Source of the DNA: Kudoa neothunni
Taxonomy: Eukaryota; Cnidaria
Length of the DNA stretch: 64,000 nt
Direction of reading: 5' to 3'
NCBI GenBank assembly: GCA_964304625.1
Contig: OZ199838.1
Location: 682,001-746,000, forward strand
Below the pieces are notes generated by a model. It was not told the DNA's origin. It saw nothing but the letters and a program-made list of their open reading frames with translations, and searched no databases. The number at the start of each line of letters is the position of its first letter. Positions within the stretch are counted from its first letter, which is position 1. The translations under genes and the position numbers were made by a program. Of this stretch, positions 24,956-38,014 are shown one piece after another.

Positions 24956-25869
24956 TTAACCTTCCAAGCGCCCTAAAATTGTCAATAAACTCTCCACCTT
25001 TTGCGCCCAATATGACTCAAGATATTTTTTCCCTATAATCATATAATAAAATATTTAATACTTCTTTTACTTTATAAAAACTTGTATATTTTATATCAAG
25101 AGCAATATAAATGAATATCAAACTGTACGACAAATAAAAAAATGGGTAAATTATCCCGCAATTGGACTTGGAATTTTGAGGTATCAGTAAAATTAAAAAA
25201 TATACACATATACTATTAAATAAAAATATTTTAAAAACAAATCCAAGAATAAATTATGATTTGATATGTATACTATAGGGAAAGATTAATCCTTGGTGCC
25301 ATTTGGCAAGATTTGGTCAGCGGGTATAGCGAATATTGTCACACGGTAAGGTTTGACCCCCAATTCAAGTGTTTATATATACTTTGGAATGGATTCTGAA
25401 TGAATTTGAGAAAGAAAAAATAGAGCATACTTTTAATAAATCATATTAATACCTGATGGGCATAAATCATACTATGGACTGGAATCGGATTTCATGTTGT
25501 ATAGCCAATATGATGGCATTGTACACGGATATAGTTCTAGTGATGGGGAGTAAGATGACTACCGTTTAAATTAGACAAAGAACGCAAAAAATTAAATAAA
25601 CAATGATATTGAAACAACTGATATTTTTTAACAAGTTGAAGATATTATATTTGAATGTTTCACTTATTTCAACCGATTCTTCAATGAGAGAGTATTTGAA
25701 TATATTCACATTTAGTGTAAGGTCCATTTGGCATCATGTGTGTATGTTTTTAATTTTTGAAATGACTGCTTCAATTTTTGGATATTTTTTATAAAATTAT
25801 TTAACATTTAACGAATGAGCAAATAAAACTTTTCATTTACTGAATTAAATTAGGGGTTCAGAAGGTTAA
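24956..25869. mobile_element. Non-autonomous TTAA-flanked (piggyBac-type) element
   Basis: The left end reads TTAACCTTCCAAGCGCCC and the inverted right end TTAACCTTCTGAACCCC. Both start with the TTAA target that piggyBac elements duplicate. The right about 130 bp also matches the left end of the element at 52530 in inverted orientation (shared TGTGTGTA...TTTTTAATTTTTGAA and the TTCAATTTTT.GATATTT block), so both belong to one family. A 63-codon frame at 25603-25794 overlaps this conserved end and is probably not a gene. No transposase was seen inside. Confidence 0.6.
25283..25360 (+). repeat. tRNA-like (SINE-type) segment inside a TTAA element
   Basis: TTTGGTCAGCGGGTATAGCG resembles an A box and AAGGTTTGACCCCC a B box (one mismatch to GGTTCGANNCC) at SINE-like spacing. 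Stems pair poorly, so this is a relic, not a tRNA gene. Confidence 0.35.
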
Positions 25870-26128
25870 TTATGTATTAACAAGTACTAGAAGTTTATAA
25901 TCGTAGGAATTGGCGCTAATTTATCGTGTAAATCTGTCGTTATTTCTCATTACACTTTTTCATCACGTTCACGATTTTAGAAATTGTTATACAGTATTTC
26001 ACGACCAAGAAGTAAATTTTTCCAATCAAGATGCAAACATGATGCATCCTAGTCAGCTTTTAAGAATTAAGATTCAAATGTGTCTGTTGATCCAGAAATT
26101 ATTAATAAAATAAGAAGAAAATACGAAA

Positions 26129-26500
26129 TTGTTAATAAGAAATATAAGGAAAAGATTTTTCAACAACTACAAGTATTCATATTTTGATATAGTTTCTGAA
26201 TCAATCAAGATTGGGAAGACCAACCCTCAAATATCTGAGTCTCTGTGCATTCAGAAATCTACGATAAGTAGAATTATCAAGAAGATAAATGAAACAGGGT
26301 CAGAAAAAAGGCTAGCAACAGGTGGAGACACCATTCATTACTGAACGCTGATCAAAAACAATTTATTATTAATGAGGTGGATGGCAATTGTACGCTATCC
26401 CTTGAACAATTATCCGAAAAGAAATATTAAGTTTTACACAGATAACTCCTGCGCAAACTAGCACGATGAAGGATAACGTAGGAACTGATATTTTTGAAGT
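26129..26500 (+). mobile_element. Tc1/mariner-like transposase N-terminal relic
   Basis: The plus strand reads YFDIVSESIKIGKTNPQISE, then ESLCIQKSTISRIIKKINET, the bipartite helix-turn-helix of Tc1/IS630-type transposases, followed in another frame by NADQKQFIINEVDGN and CTLSLEQLSEK and, further on, ITPAQTST. That order matches the DNA-binding half of the family. The DDE catalytic part was not found. Several frame breaks; long dead. A separate frame just upstream (25910-26113) could be part of the same element. Confidence 0.6.
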
Positions 26501-26845
26501 GGGTAAAAAGTTTATCTCATTTAAGCATCTATAAGATTCCATATAATTGTACAAACAGAAGACTTACAGCAACCTAATGAAGCGAGATTTCAAAAAAATT
26601 AGCCACATCAAGCGAATTCTCACTAAAACTTTCAATTAGGATTGAATCTATTATTCAATAAAATATGTATGCTATTTTAGCAATCAATATCGATATCGAT
26701 CAAAAGGCATAAGATAATGTCAGACTTTAATAGAAAACTGTCCGGTTCATGTATCCTTGAGTGTTAGTCCAGATGGACAAATACTTGAAGTGAAATACTT
26801 GAATTTGTATCGTAATCACGAAAGAAATGAAATTGTTTCAGTTCT

Positions 26846-29224
26846 ATGCCACTACAGCTTAAATTGGAAAAGAATAAAGATTTAATATCAGAGTTAATTT
26901 CTTTGAGGGCCAACAAAAAAATAATGCAATCTACAATCCAAAAAGAGACCGGGAAATTAATTACATTGAAATCAATATATAATTCAAAAATATATATGTC
27001 GAATAAAATAAACGATATCAATTATATTTATCAATTGCTCAACGTTGATTATAATTATGAAGTGAGAATATTGGCTGACGAAAACAATAAAGTTAATGCA
27101 ATACTATTCCTGGATGATGAAATGAAGAAGGTTATTTCTTTTTTGCCAAAGCTACGTTTAGTTGATGCAACCCAAAACTTACTAGATTCACGGTAATTTT
27201 TACGAATATTATCTTGTCCTATTTTTATTAATTTTTATCTCCTTAAATCGTAGTGCTCCCCTGTATCTAACGGTTTCAGAAGATTCTATGGGTTTATCTC
27301 ACGTAAGTAGTGCCTGCTTTACGTATGAGGGAAATGAAACCGTTATCAACTGATATATCGATGAACTCATATCAGTTGTATCATGGATAAAACAAACAGT
27401 ACTGTCCATTGTTGCTGATAAGGATTTAAAACTTTGTAAAGCTCGGAAAAATCATTTTCCTAATTCTGTATTTATTCTCTGTAAATTTCATGTAATAGAG
27501 ACATTCCAGCGAGATTTGAAACTTGCTAAATACAATATAAAAAATGAAGTATAAGAATCTATTTTAGATATTAGTAGAAAAATAATATTTTCGAAAACAA
27601 AGGACAATAAAATCATACTCGCTGAACTACACAATCACAAATACGAAGATTTTAACGCTTATTTCAGAAATAATTGGGACCCAATTCGTTCACAATGGAT
27701 TTTTTTTTGAGTGATGCAAGGTATTATTACGACAACCTAACAAACAATAGATTAGAATGCCTCAACTCCAACTTAAAGACCACCATTAAAAAATTTTCTA
27801 GATAAAATGAATTCTTGGAGAAATTTTACATCGTATTAAATTCTCTAAGAACAGAGAGGACATGTCATATTGTGACATAACTGTCAAAATCGATACATTT
27901 AAATATTGACACCGAGGTAGAAAGAAATTACTGCGATTTTTTGACGTTATTTTCTTTTAAATCAATAACCAAAAAAATTAAAAAAAGGGGAATAAATTTA
28001 ATGTGGAAATAGAGTATGACTCCACTTCAAATTCTTGTACGTGCTCCTTCTATCGTCCTTACCATTTGCCTTGCCAACACATATTCGCGCTAAGATGTAA
28101 ATTATTGATTCCCATGTTCGAACCCCAATTGTGTCATTTCAGATGGAGCAAGATCATAGTTCAAATTTTATTATAGAAAATACCAACATTAATATAATAT
28201 GAAACAACTTAACAGGATCTGTAATAAAAAAGAAGAATTCGGAAAACCTCTCAACTTTTTCCAAGCGAATGAAAACCGCTAATGTGTAATGTGTATACAG
28301 CGAAATTAGCAACAATTACTGCTAAGTATTGTGGTGAATATTTCAACTGTTGTGTGGAATGTTTTCGAATCTCAGAAAACATAATTAAAAGCCATAACCT
28401 AGCCGGTTTAAAGAAATTAATAATTATACATAATTATCTGTGTAGCGCGAGAGAAACACCAGTCTCAATTATACCATCATCCACCGTGCGTACTCATCGC
28501 TGACGTGGCTTCGCCACAATCTGCCAACATACTGATTATTTTTAGAGTTAGCAAAGATTCTAGATTTATCCACAGAAGAATGCAATGTAGATATGGATAT
28601 AGTTGAATCACCATTCATTTTTAAGAGTGATAACTCTTTATAATTATTTATAGATATTAATTATAATAAATTGGCTGATAATGCAAATGTCACATAGTGT
28701 TTATCTGAAAGCAACCAGCCCAAAACATGTGTAGTCTCCATACCAACAATCAAACTAAAGGAAACTCCCAAATCATCGCAGCCCCAAAATGACTCAACTG
28801 GTGACAAGTCTATAGAATGTTTGGGAATAAAAGGTTTGCATCTTCTTTTATTCTAGTAATTATTATTTAGATCTTATATTGCCCAAAAAAGTAAAAGCAG
28901 TTGTAAGATCCAGAGGATACGAATTAACCGCTCTTAAATGTTCAAGAAAACGATCAAACAATTGAATATTTATCAAAATAAATAAAACAACAAAATTAAC
29001 TTCAGATTATCTACTCTAAAATAAATATGTTGATTACATATCAATGCTTACTCTATTCGCAATCCAATTACATGATATTATTAACTAAAACTTTCTTCTA
29101 TACTTTAAAGGAACTTCTTTTATTTCAAAAAACATTAATATTATCACATTTAAATTTTAAAATGCGCCTTGGAATCTTATATGGTTGCATTAAATGTGGA
29201 AAATACCAAAATCTAAACTCATAG
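26846..29224 (+). mobile_element. MULE-type transposase relic with SWIM zinc finger
   Basis: In order on the plus strand, spread over several frames: an N-terminal helical region (26846-27196); the MULE DDE-type core with first acidic site in LRLVDATQNLL (Asp codon near 27164); second in ADKDLKLCKARKNHFPNS (near 27417) followed by LCKFHVIETFQRDLKLAK; third in NNRLECLNSNLK (near 27754); a SWIM zinc finger C-x-C-x(9)-C-x-H at 28036-28080 (CTCSF...LPCQH); and near 28870-28960 a KKVKAVVRSRGYELTALK tail resembling the C-terminal region of ZSWIM/MULE proteins. The acidic triad and SWIM ligands are all still readable, but the frame is broken many times. ZSWIM1/3-like host genes derive from such elements, so a former domesticated gene is an alternative. 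Confidence 0.8.
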
Positions 29225-30569
29225 GTATAATATTAATATTCAATATTTTTTATCATAAGTTTCAAATTTTAGAGGAAGAAATGTTTTTAATATTATTAGA
29301 AACGAACTAACATGAAATTTTGAACGATTGCAGAGAAATTCGTTAGTGTGTCATTAGTCAGTCTCGAGAAGTTATTATACGCTAGCTTGTCATTAGCCAC
29401 CGCCTTTTCTATTATAGAAACCACGAATTGTATATTCTATACAAACAATAAATACTCAATGGTAGGGATTTTTTAACAAAAATAAAAAAATTTATTTATT
29501 GAAGGAAATAAAGGCAGTCCAACTATTTACCATAGTGGAGTTTTCAATAAATATCATATTATATTAATATATAAGTGTGAAATTAATGTTGAGGCTATTT
29601 GTAATATCTAATCGGTAAGTGTGACATAAACTCTTCAGTTTTAGCGATTCTGTAATTATATAAAATAAAATAAAATTTTTTCAATTTTAAATTATATATT
29701 CCAATGAATCTTATGAAAGATATTTTTATATATTCAGAGTATGATACTTTTTAAAGAATGTTTCTTAAATTATTAATAAAATTAAATTCATCATTCTTAA
29801 TCATAAAAATTTCATATATCTTTTTTAATTTTTATGAGTGATGAATTTATCACTTAAATTAGGAATCAAATATGATTCAATTAAGTTCAATAACGTGAAT
29901 TCTTTTAATGAACTTGTTTAATTTCTATCAATAATGGGCAACATTAAATAATAAAATTAGGTTAGCTGATCATTATATCAAGAGTACAATGTCCAAAGCA
30001 ATAGTGAAAACTGAATAATCGTGCTCATTTACACTTCGAATGTGTAGAATATTGATAATAATTTTTATTTATAATAAAAAATTGTCAAATTTTACTATTC
30101 AATAAAAACTTATTATGAGAGTCAGCAATTACGAATATTCGTGAGGTCTCGAGAGTACAATTTATTGATACAGCATTCAAAAAAAATTTAAAAAAAATTA
30201 TTATGTTTTAATCAATGCTTAAGTAATAATAATAAAAAATAATTAAATTCTTTTTACATAGAGTTAAAAGTGAACTCTTTAACCGTCAATAGTTGCGTAA
30301 AATATAGAGTCCATTATATTTTAATTGCTCTCTGTAATATTTAATATATATTTTCATGTGTGATATATAAAAGATTATGATTAATGACTCCTAGATAAAT
30401 TCTAATATATATTGTTATTAGATTTATATTTGATTGATTGATTCAATATTATATCTAAATATAACATAATCGATACATTTTTATATATAACACTAAATAT
30501 TATAAAAGATTAATCCGTTTTAATTGATAAATATATAATTCTGCTCGATTAATATTCGAAATCGGAAAA
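29225..30569. other. Gene-free A+T-rich stretch
   Basis: Nothing supported was seen. It includes the 5' flank of the eight-exon gene that starts at 30570; no promoter element stands out. Confidence 0.5.
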
Positions 30570-31631
30570 ATGATGTCTCTAGCTTTATCCAAAATAATAT
30601 ATTTTATTTCGGGTAACATGAAATGGATTAATATTGTGGAATAATTCTATATAATTGCTTTAGCCGTTATTTTGTGCGTTAATACTGGCAATGGAATTAA
30701 AAATGATGCTTCCAAAATAATTATGAGCAAAAATTCCACAAAAAGTTTAGTGAAAGAATTACAAATACAAATTTACCCTGGTTTTCAGAATGGTCACGTT
30801 GTTCAGGTATTTTTAACTTTAGTATTCTATTTCGTATAACAAAAATTATAGTGGGTGAGAAATTACTTGGCAAGTCTACCATTTGAAAATTTAATTGTGA
30901 AAATTTTAAATAAAAAATTGATTTGCAAATTGTTGGCCTCATGCTCGGAGACTGATGGGCGTATTTTAATAAGATAAAATTTTTTACTAATTATCTATAG
31001 TTTTAGAATTCAAGGAAAAACGCAAAGCTTGCTTGCCTTGTTTAGTATTTCCAAATATATAATGTATATGTCCTTATGTTCTATAGATTAAGGGTCATAC
31101 AGCTAGAATGCTCACATCCGCTGAAATTAATAATCCAAACAGTGCAAGAGCCTTTTCATTCAAAACCATCGTATACAACTTATGACGCTTTTAATTAGTA
31201 AACTTGCAATTACATAAGATTCCCGGATTTGAGAGAGAATATTTTAATATATTTTCTCATCATATGCCCACTACCTTTTGTTACCTACAAAAGTCGTGTC
31301 CCAAAGAGTATGTAGACCATTTAAAACACGGATTTCATAGTTATTGTAGGATATTGGGTATTCAAGATCAGGTTTATTTGCATTTCATGGACATAAATAT
31401 AGAAAAGTACTTGAATAATTGTATATAATAATTATATTACGATTTAGTGGATCAAATGGAGATACAACAAAAAGTACTTGAAGCATTATAAAATTTTTAT
31501 GAAATTGATTAGGCGCAAATTACACTGAATCAAAGAATTTACTTTCTCCATGGTTTTCTGAAGTTTGGTTTGAAAATTTCGAAACCATCAAACTTAATGA
31601 TATTGTCAAATTGATTAATAACTATTATTGA
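30570..31631 (+). CDS. Secreted cysteine-containing protein of 251 aa, eight exons
   Basis: Predicted exons: 30570-30612, 30664-30806, 30852-30960, 31001-31044, 31087-31170, 31219-31406, 31448-31473 and 31513-31631. Introns are 39-51 nt, all GT..AG, and every phase matches its partner, which is hard to obtain by chance over seven junctions. The start ATG (30570; a second in-frame one follows at 30573) opens a signal peptide, ALSKIIYFISAVILCVN. The mature protein has cysteines in ICKLLASC, KACLPCL, FCYLQKSC and SYCRIL, an Asn-rich N-glycosylation-capable region near the C-terminus (NGSNGDTT) and no second hydrophobic segment, so secretion is expected. I do not recognise the family. The C-x-x-x-x-x-C spacing and helical look recall saposin-like proteins, but the pattern is incomplete. 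No disruption was found, so it is probably active. Confidence 0.75.
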
Positions 31632-32759
31632 AACATAAAAACAGTCGAAAAAATAATAATCTTATTCGGTCGATATACTAACGATTAATCAGTCTTTTCT
31701 ATGTGTGTTTTCGTCAAAATAGCAGGTGGAATTAGTCAACAAAAAATAAAACTTAAAATATGATCACAGCATTAGGTAACTGGCAAAAATTAAAATTTAC
31801 GGGATAACGGTGTGTTTTTTTATTATATACTAAACAACGCTTATTTAAACCTTTCATATTTAATTTTGGTTAAAAGGTTAGATAAAATTAAAAAAACACA
31901 GCTCAATTCTATTTATTTCGAATATTTAATCCAAAGAAGTTTTAAATGTTTTCTTGTAATTTGAATCTTTTAAATGGTCAACATAAATAATTCAATCAAA
32001 TTTCGATTTTTAAACTTTTGCATTTAAAGATTTATAATAAACTCGTATTAAAAATGTAGTATGTTTTTGTGCGTAAACTTATAACATTTCACAAAATAAT
32101 TGTAAATAAACGTAAATTTTTTAATTTTAAATTATTTTTAATGATTGAGATATTAATTTATAAAGTTATACAAGGATAATTGCTCTGTATTACCTAATAA
32201 TTCATTATTGCCAATATATTATAATTATATTATGTATCTATTTCGATAAAAAAATTTTAAAACCTAAAATTGTATCTATTGTGTCTCATTCTACAAGCTT
32301 TGTGTTTTTAAGATAGAGAATAATTCTAAAAATGCCAAGTTGACGCCAAAAATGATGCGCATGCACAAAATAATTGATTGATGTATGCAAAATCATTATA
32401 TTAAGCTGTTGTTTACCAATCGAATCCTGAAACAATTTTTCAGTACATGTTAAAGACAACATGGAATTTTTATCTAGATGTTAGTCATATGAATAAGATT
32501 TTTAAATAATTTTCATTTTTACCTCTAATTTTATGTAAACTACCGATATTTTTTTGAGAATTACAATTTTTGAACTCGTTATAACTAATCATCATAACAT
32601 AATATGTAATCTTCAATCCCCACACCATAATTTTGGGAATGAAAGTCTCAACGATTTATAGTGCAGTCAGTGAACGATTTAACGTAATCTCCTCGGTCCA
32701 AACAAAAGGTGTGTAAAGTTGGCTACGGACGAATTTGCGAGCGTATCATTCAATCATCA
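31632..32759. other. Gene-free stretch
   Basis: This is the 3' flank of the eight-exon gene and the 5' flank of a piggyBac relic. No supported feature. Confidence 0.5.
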
Positions 32760-34694
32760 TTAATCCTCCGGGGCGTGGGGGGGGGGACTTTCAGACCCCA
32801 CGTGGTTTTAATATCGCTGTAATATTTTTTTACAAAAATTATAGAGATTTAACAGATATGTATTTTGAAAATTTTTCACATTGTGATAGCACTGATACAT
32901 TTACGTCGGATTCGGAGACATACAGTTTTGACCCCTAGTTGGATAACATACTATCAGAAAACAATGATATATCTGATTCTGAAATGTCAAAAGACATTAG
33001 CGATGATGAATTGATTGTTGACTGTTCAAATATTAATAAGTAGACATAACATGGAAAGAATTATGAATGTTCGCCTAATCCAGTCGGTTTGTTTGGCAAA
33101 TAAAGAAAACATGATATTATTCAAGAAAAACATCAAATCAATCTTCCTGATAATGTTAATACGGAGTTTAAGATGTGGAGCTTATTTATTCCAAACGAAA
33201 TACTGAACGGCATACTACATTTTACAAATGACCACCTAAAAAAACTAATTTCAAACGAAAAAAAGATTGCATTGAATTTGATTTATGTGAATTAAAAGCG
33301 TTTATAGGTTTACAGTGTTTTCTTGGCGTAAAAAGCTAATTTAACCATTATGAATGAACTCTGGGCAGATGATATCTTTGGATATCCCATATGCAAAAAA
33401 GTATTCGGCCAACATGGACTTAAGTTATTAAAACGTTGTCTACGTTTTACGAATGATTCGTCAATATCTTTGAAGTCCTCTAATGATGGATTATTTAAAA
33501 TTAGAGATGTTAATAGCCGCATAAAATCTAATTTCTTAAAATATTATACTCCAACCGAATATTTAACATTAGTCGAAATGCTTCGAGCGTTCAGAAGCAA
33601 CTGTATTTTTAAGCAATACATGCCTCTAAAACCCGATAAATGTGGCATAAAAATCTTTAATATGGCTGATGCAAAAACATTTTATAGCTTAAATATTGAG
33701 GTATACTTAGTTTCTCAAAATGTTGACATTCATAAAATTGACAACTCACCTAATGTTTAGTATTGCGGTTGGTAGAATCGATTTTAGGTTCTAGTAGAAA
33801 CGTTTCGGTAGATAATTGGTTTACCTCAGTTCCTATCTTCAGAGAATTATTCAAACGTGATATCACTGCATGTGGTACTATTAGAAAAAATAAAAGGGAG
33901 ATTCTTTCGGAATTTCTATCATTGAAGACAAAATAGGTATACACATCCATGTTTGGCTTAACCAAAGATTTTACATTGCTGTTATACACTTCGAAAAAAA
34001 AATAAATCTCTCATATTATTGAGTTCTTTTCACCGTAAACCAATAATCGATTCAAATCATCTCAAGAAATTTCCAGAAATGATTCCATTTTATAATTCTA
34101 CCAAGGGAGGTGTAGACACGATAAAACCAAACGCGCGCCAATTATTCTACCTATCGAACTACCGGAAGGTGGCTAGCTGTAATATTTCATGCGCTCCTAG
34201 ATGTAGTTTCAATAAATTCATATGTAATTTATTGTTTAAATACGAAGAAGAGAATTCTTAAAATCGTTAGCATTACAATTGCAAGAGCAACAAATGAATC
34301 GCAAAAGTACAAATAAATTTATGTATTAATAACATTAGTGTAGATGAGGCAAAAATAAAAGAATGTGACCAAATATCTACTGCTGCAGATAGAAGATGTC
34401 ATAAATGTGTTAGGCAAAATGATCGTAAAACGCAATCAAAATACAACGTTTTTTTTATATTTTTTATTTCGTATATACAATATACAATATTAGCGCGAAC
34501 CGCTTAGTGTTTCTTAGGGAAGATTTCGCCTAGAGACGTTTTGTAATAACATTCAAAAAATATATTGAATGTTCAAATTAACTCATAGAAGCAAAATAAC
34601 TAAAAATTTTTAAGCATCATACTTTACTTCAATGAAATGATCATAATTTAATGTTTGTAATCCAAATCGTTAGTGTTCCAACCCCGGCGTTTAA
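32760..34694 (+). mobile_element. piggyBac element, decayed, with TTAA at both ends
   Basis: TTAA at 32760-32763 precedes TCCTCCGGGGCGTGG, and TTAA at 34691-34694, read inwards, precedes ACGCCGGGGTTGG, giving a short imperfect inverted repeat centred on CCGGGG. Inside, the transposase reads in order: an acidic N-terminus (SENNDISDSEMSKDISDDE), LFIPNEILNGILHFTNDH, ELWADDIFGYP, a core with YTPTEYLTLVEMLRAFRS and IFKQYMPLKPDKCGIKIFN, DAKTFYSLNIEVYL, VSVDNWFTSVPIFRELFK, FYNSTKGGVDTI and a C-terminal RRCHKC. Of the catalytic Asp triad, the first (normally I-D-E-x-L) is Val here; the second (VDNWF) and third (GGVDT) persist. Several frame breaks and stops, so dead. Confidence 0.85.
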
Positions 34695-34809
34695 TTAAAA
34701 ATTTCGTCGCCCGGCAACAACGCTAAATAATTTAAGATCCGCGTCATTTTTTTCTACATTACCGAATTATTTAAATTACCTTAAAATGATATCTAAAATG
34801 TTATTTTTT

Positions 34810-35080
34810 TAATTCGGGGATTTTTAAAAGCCGATTGTGGCCCCGCTCGGGAACTGTGTGCATCACCAACTTTCCAAGAGATAAAAAAAATAGAAAAACT
34901 AATAGAGATAGAAGAAAACGTTTGAAAATTAATTGATATTGCTAAGATTAGCATCGTTAGGCTCGGCGTAAACATTGGTGCACTTCTCTCAAACAAACAG
35001 CTACAAACGTTTCAATATCAACATAAATAATTTTTAAAATTGGAAGGAGTAAGATTACCACCATCTGAATTGAATTTAAT
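34810..35080 (+). other. Unassigned coding-like relic
   Basis: One plus-strand frame reads KADCGPARELCASPTFQEI, then KKIEKLIEIEENV, a stop, and KLIDIAKISIVRLGVNIGAL. It is too regular for random A+T-rich DNA but has no start, splice partner or known domain. Possibly part of another transposon. Confidence 0.25.
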
Positions 35081-35666
35081 CACTTAAAGTTCAACATAGC
35101 AGACGATTTCAATAAAATCTACGGACATGATGCTTGTATTATAAAACTTCAATCTATCTGATTATAGAATTCCTTAATAAATCGCTATTAATGATGCAAA
35201 AATAGACTTTTCTCATATTTTAAACCATTAATATAACTTATAAAATATATTTTTCAAATCATATACGTTAAAACTCCCGATAAAAGAAGTGTATATGCGC
35301 AAAACCCCAAACATACACGCCAACATTATATAAAAAGCTAGAATATATCGCTGAATTTAAATTTGATAGAGCATATAAGGAGGAAAGTTTACTCCAACCA
35401 AACGTCACCATGACATAGGCTGATGCTAATCCTACGTTTGAACTCGTCTAATCCGCTTAACAAACTTCAAATAGACAAAATCACCATTTCTAAACACTTC
35501 TGGAAATATTTGGCATTGTAAAAGCGATTAAAATATTTTTTGAAAAGTGATGATTTTTAAAAATTTTCATTAATGCCTCTCTGTAAGGAAAAAGTTTTAG
35601 TCACATATGTGCACTTGTGGATAGACACACTGACAGACAAAGGATTATATATATATATATATATAA

Positions 35667-38014
35667 TGGACCCTGTTGAATAATTAAACAATTAACGTGT
35701 CGAAACGAATTCAAACTCTCATAAGGCCAATATTCGCCGGAATTAATCCGTTACGCGCTTCATTTTTACTCATTCAAAAATTGAGTAGTTATTACTTAAA
35801 AGCGCAGTAATAAGTCATATATAATATGTATTTTTAAAAAAATAATTGTCTAATCCAATTTCCAATTATAAGTTCGTGCAATCGCCTCTAAATAGAAAAT
35901 ATCATGATATCTATGGTAATTCTAACAAATAATTTTTATTTATTTATGTTCGGATTATTATAACATTTGAACTGTTCGAAATTAGAAAGGAAATGCCCAC
36001 GAAATATTTCGGCAGAGTTGGAAGTCATTTTAATATCTTCAGTGACCCTTTCTAAAGCATTTCAAGACTCCACAGAATAATTTAGGTTTAAAATAAAATT
36101 TTTTCGATGTACTCCATAAACAGTTCAATGTTGTCTACATTGTTGAAAGTTTTTGATATTTGTTTCAGTGTATTGAATTCATCTCGTATTTGATTCGATG
36201 GAACAAAAGCAAATGATGTGACACACTTTACAAACAATTTGAAGTTGAAGTTACTCTCATAATCTTTTGAGCAACCCAGTCTTTGAATTATCCTGTATAC
36301 ACATTGGCCAAAGTGGAATAGACAAAAACGAACGGAATGTTTTGATGCTTTTTAAAAGCATTATAGGTGGCCATTTTAAAGTCTAAAATGACTTTTTTCT
36401 GAGGTTCGATCTTGCCCTTTTTATGGAGAATTGAAAACACCTTTACATAACTTTTTTGTAGCTTGTCAGTTATTAAGACATAGACAAGCGGGAAAACTTG
36501 TTTGAACACGTTCCCATGAATTGTTTACAACTGATAAACCCCTTTGGAACCACTCTGAAGGTGCCGTCGGACACCAATTAACTGTTGTGTCGTTTTTCAC
36601 ATGTATCAGCGACCTTTCTGTGGTAAATATGAAAATATGGTTTTTATCTTCAGAACTCGAAACATGAAGACAAAAAGTTTCGTTTCTCAGACTTTTTATT
36701 GAATTGTATCAATCGTCGATATATAGTGTGCTGATATTTTTCTTTTGCGAATTATTTGGATCCTTTTATACATGTTGTTTTTGGAAATAATAAGCAAGTT
36801 AATGATATTTTTCTCATTGGACGTGGCACTATACACTTAGTTTCTGAGATAATCAGTTTTTTCAGCAATATCTTTCACTTTTTGTTCAAAATTTTTTCTT
36901 TCTCAGTAACTACCTGATTATGAAATCCTAATTCTTATATTGATTCCATGTAGATCGAGAAAAACGCTCTTAGTCTCACCTTACATTTACGTATGTAACA
37001 TCTCCAATACTGCCATTTCACATTTTTATAATCATTCGCGTAAAATAAATAATTTAATATACCAATCTTTGTTTAATCTGGCTTTAAACAATTGAATATC
37101 TTAATTGCCACTCATTATTTGGTGACATATATGCGGGCGCGTTGGATTAAAACGGGCGAAAGTTTGTCATATCCAATTCGAATTTCAACTCTAAAATGAA
37201 AAATATATATTGTATAAGCGAATTTGAATATTACCATATTTATTAAAAAAATTGAATTAAGACAGAAAAATTTAATTTTTAGGTATTTCCTTCCATGCAC
37301 TTTAAAGAAAGAATTATTTCTTGTTTCGTTCTGCGTTATGTAATTTTTGTTGTATTATTACATTTTATAATCAACCGAATTTACGGGCGTTTGTAAAATT
37401 TATCAAAAATAATGATTAAAGAAAACTCAGGAGATTCTACGCTGTAAGTAGGAGAACTCTCAGATGGTCACTCACGATATTTTACAATATCCTTGAATTC
37501 GGCGCTGATTAAAACTCAATGATTTTGTACTTAGATAAATACGATGAATTTAAACTGAGATACAAAAACCGAAAAAGACGTCAATATTTCCAACTTTTAA
37601 TCGATAAGATTATTGAAAAATAAGCTAACGAAAAAATTGATCCTCCATTTGCATTATCGCCTAAGTATGATAAGAGGGATGACAAGAAAAAATGAAATTA
37701 TTCCCTTACTCAAAGCATGTAAAAATAAAGACAGTGTTCTTTTAATGCAGAAACAGTTGTGCAAACAACATTATTCCGTTCTCTTTTACAGTTGTAACTA
37801 CTTATTTTTTTATCATATATCCAACGGTTTCGATGAGTTCTTCAATGTTGTCGTTGTTTTAATAATAATATAGTATTTTTTTATATTTCTGCAGATTCAC
37901 TATAAATTAATATATTATATATTTATAAAAGTTTAAAAATAAATTTTTGTTGGCTTCTAGAATATTTAAAAAAATACTAACAAACAAAAAATCTCATTTT
38001 ACGAACAGGGTCCA
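35667..38014 (-). mobile_element. MULE-type element, decayed, with 11-bp inverted ends
   Basis: TGGACCCTGTT at 35667-35677 is perfectly repeated in inverted orientation at 38004-38014. Between them the minus strand (about 36960 to 36110) encodes a MULE-family transposase distinct from the one at 26.8-29.2 kb. In order: IFIFTTERSL; a GTF.V.PKG-like region; TIHGNVFKQVFPLVYVLIT; YVKVFSIL; KKVILDFKMATYNAFKKH (second catalytic acid in DF); and GQCVYRIIQRLGCSKDYES with FVKCVTSFAFVPSNQI. The Q-L-x-T-I-H-G and V-F-P-L-V-Y blocks are hallmarks of this family. Several frame breaks. No target-site duplication could be confirmed, so the ends are provisional. Confidence 0.7.

Noticed and set aside
28110-28135. 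B-box-like GTTCGAACCCC suggesting a tRNA or SINE
   Set aside because: The bases lie in frame directly after the SWIM zinc finger of the MULE relic and read as protein there, and there is no A box at the right distance.
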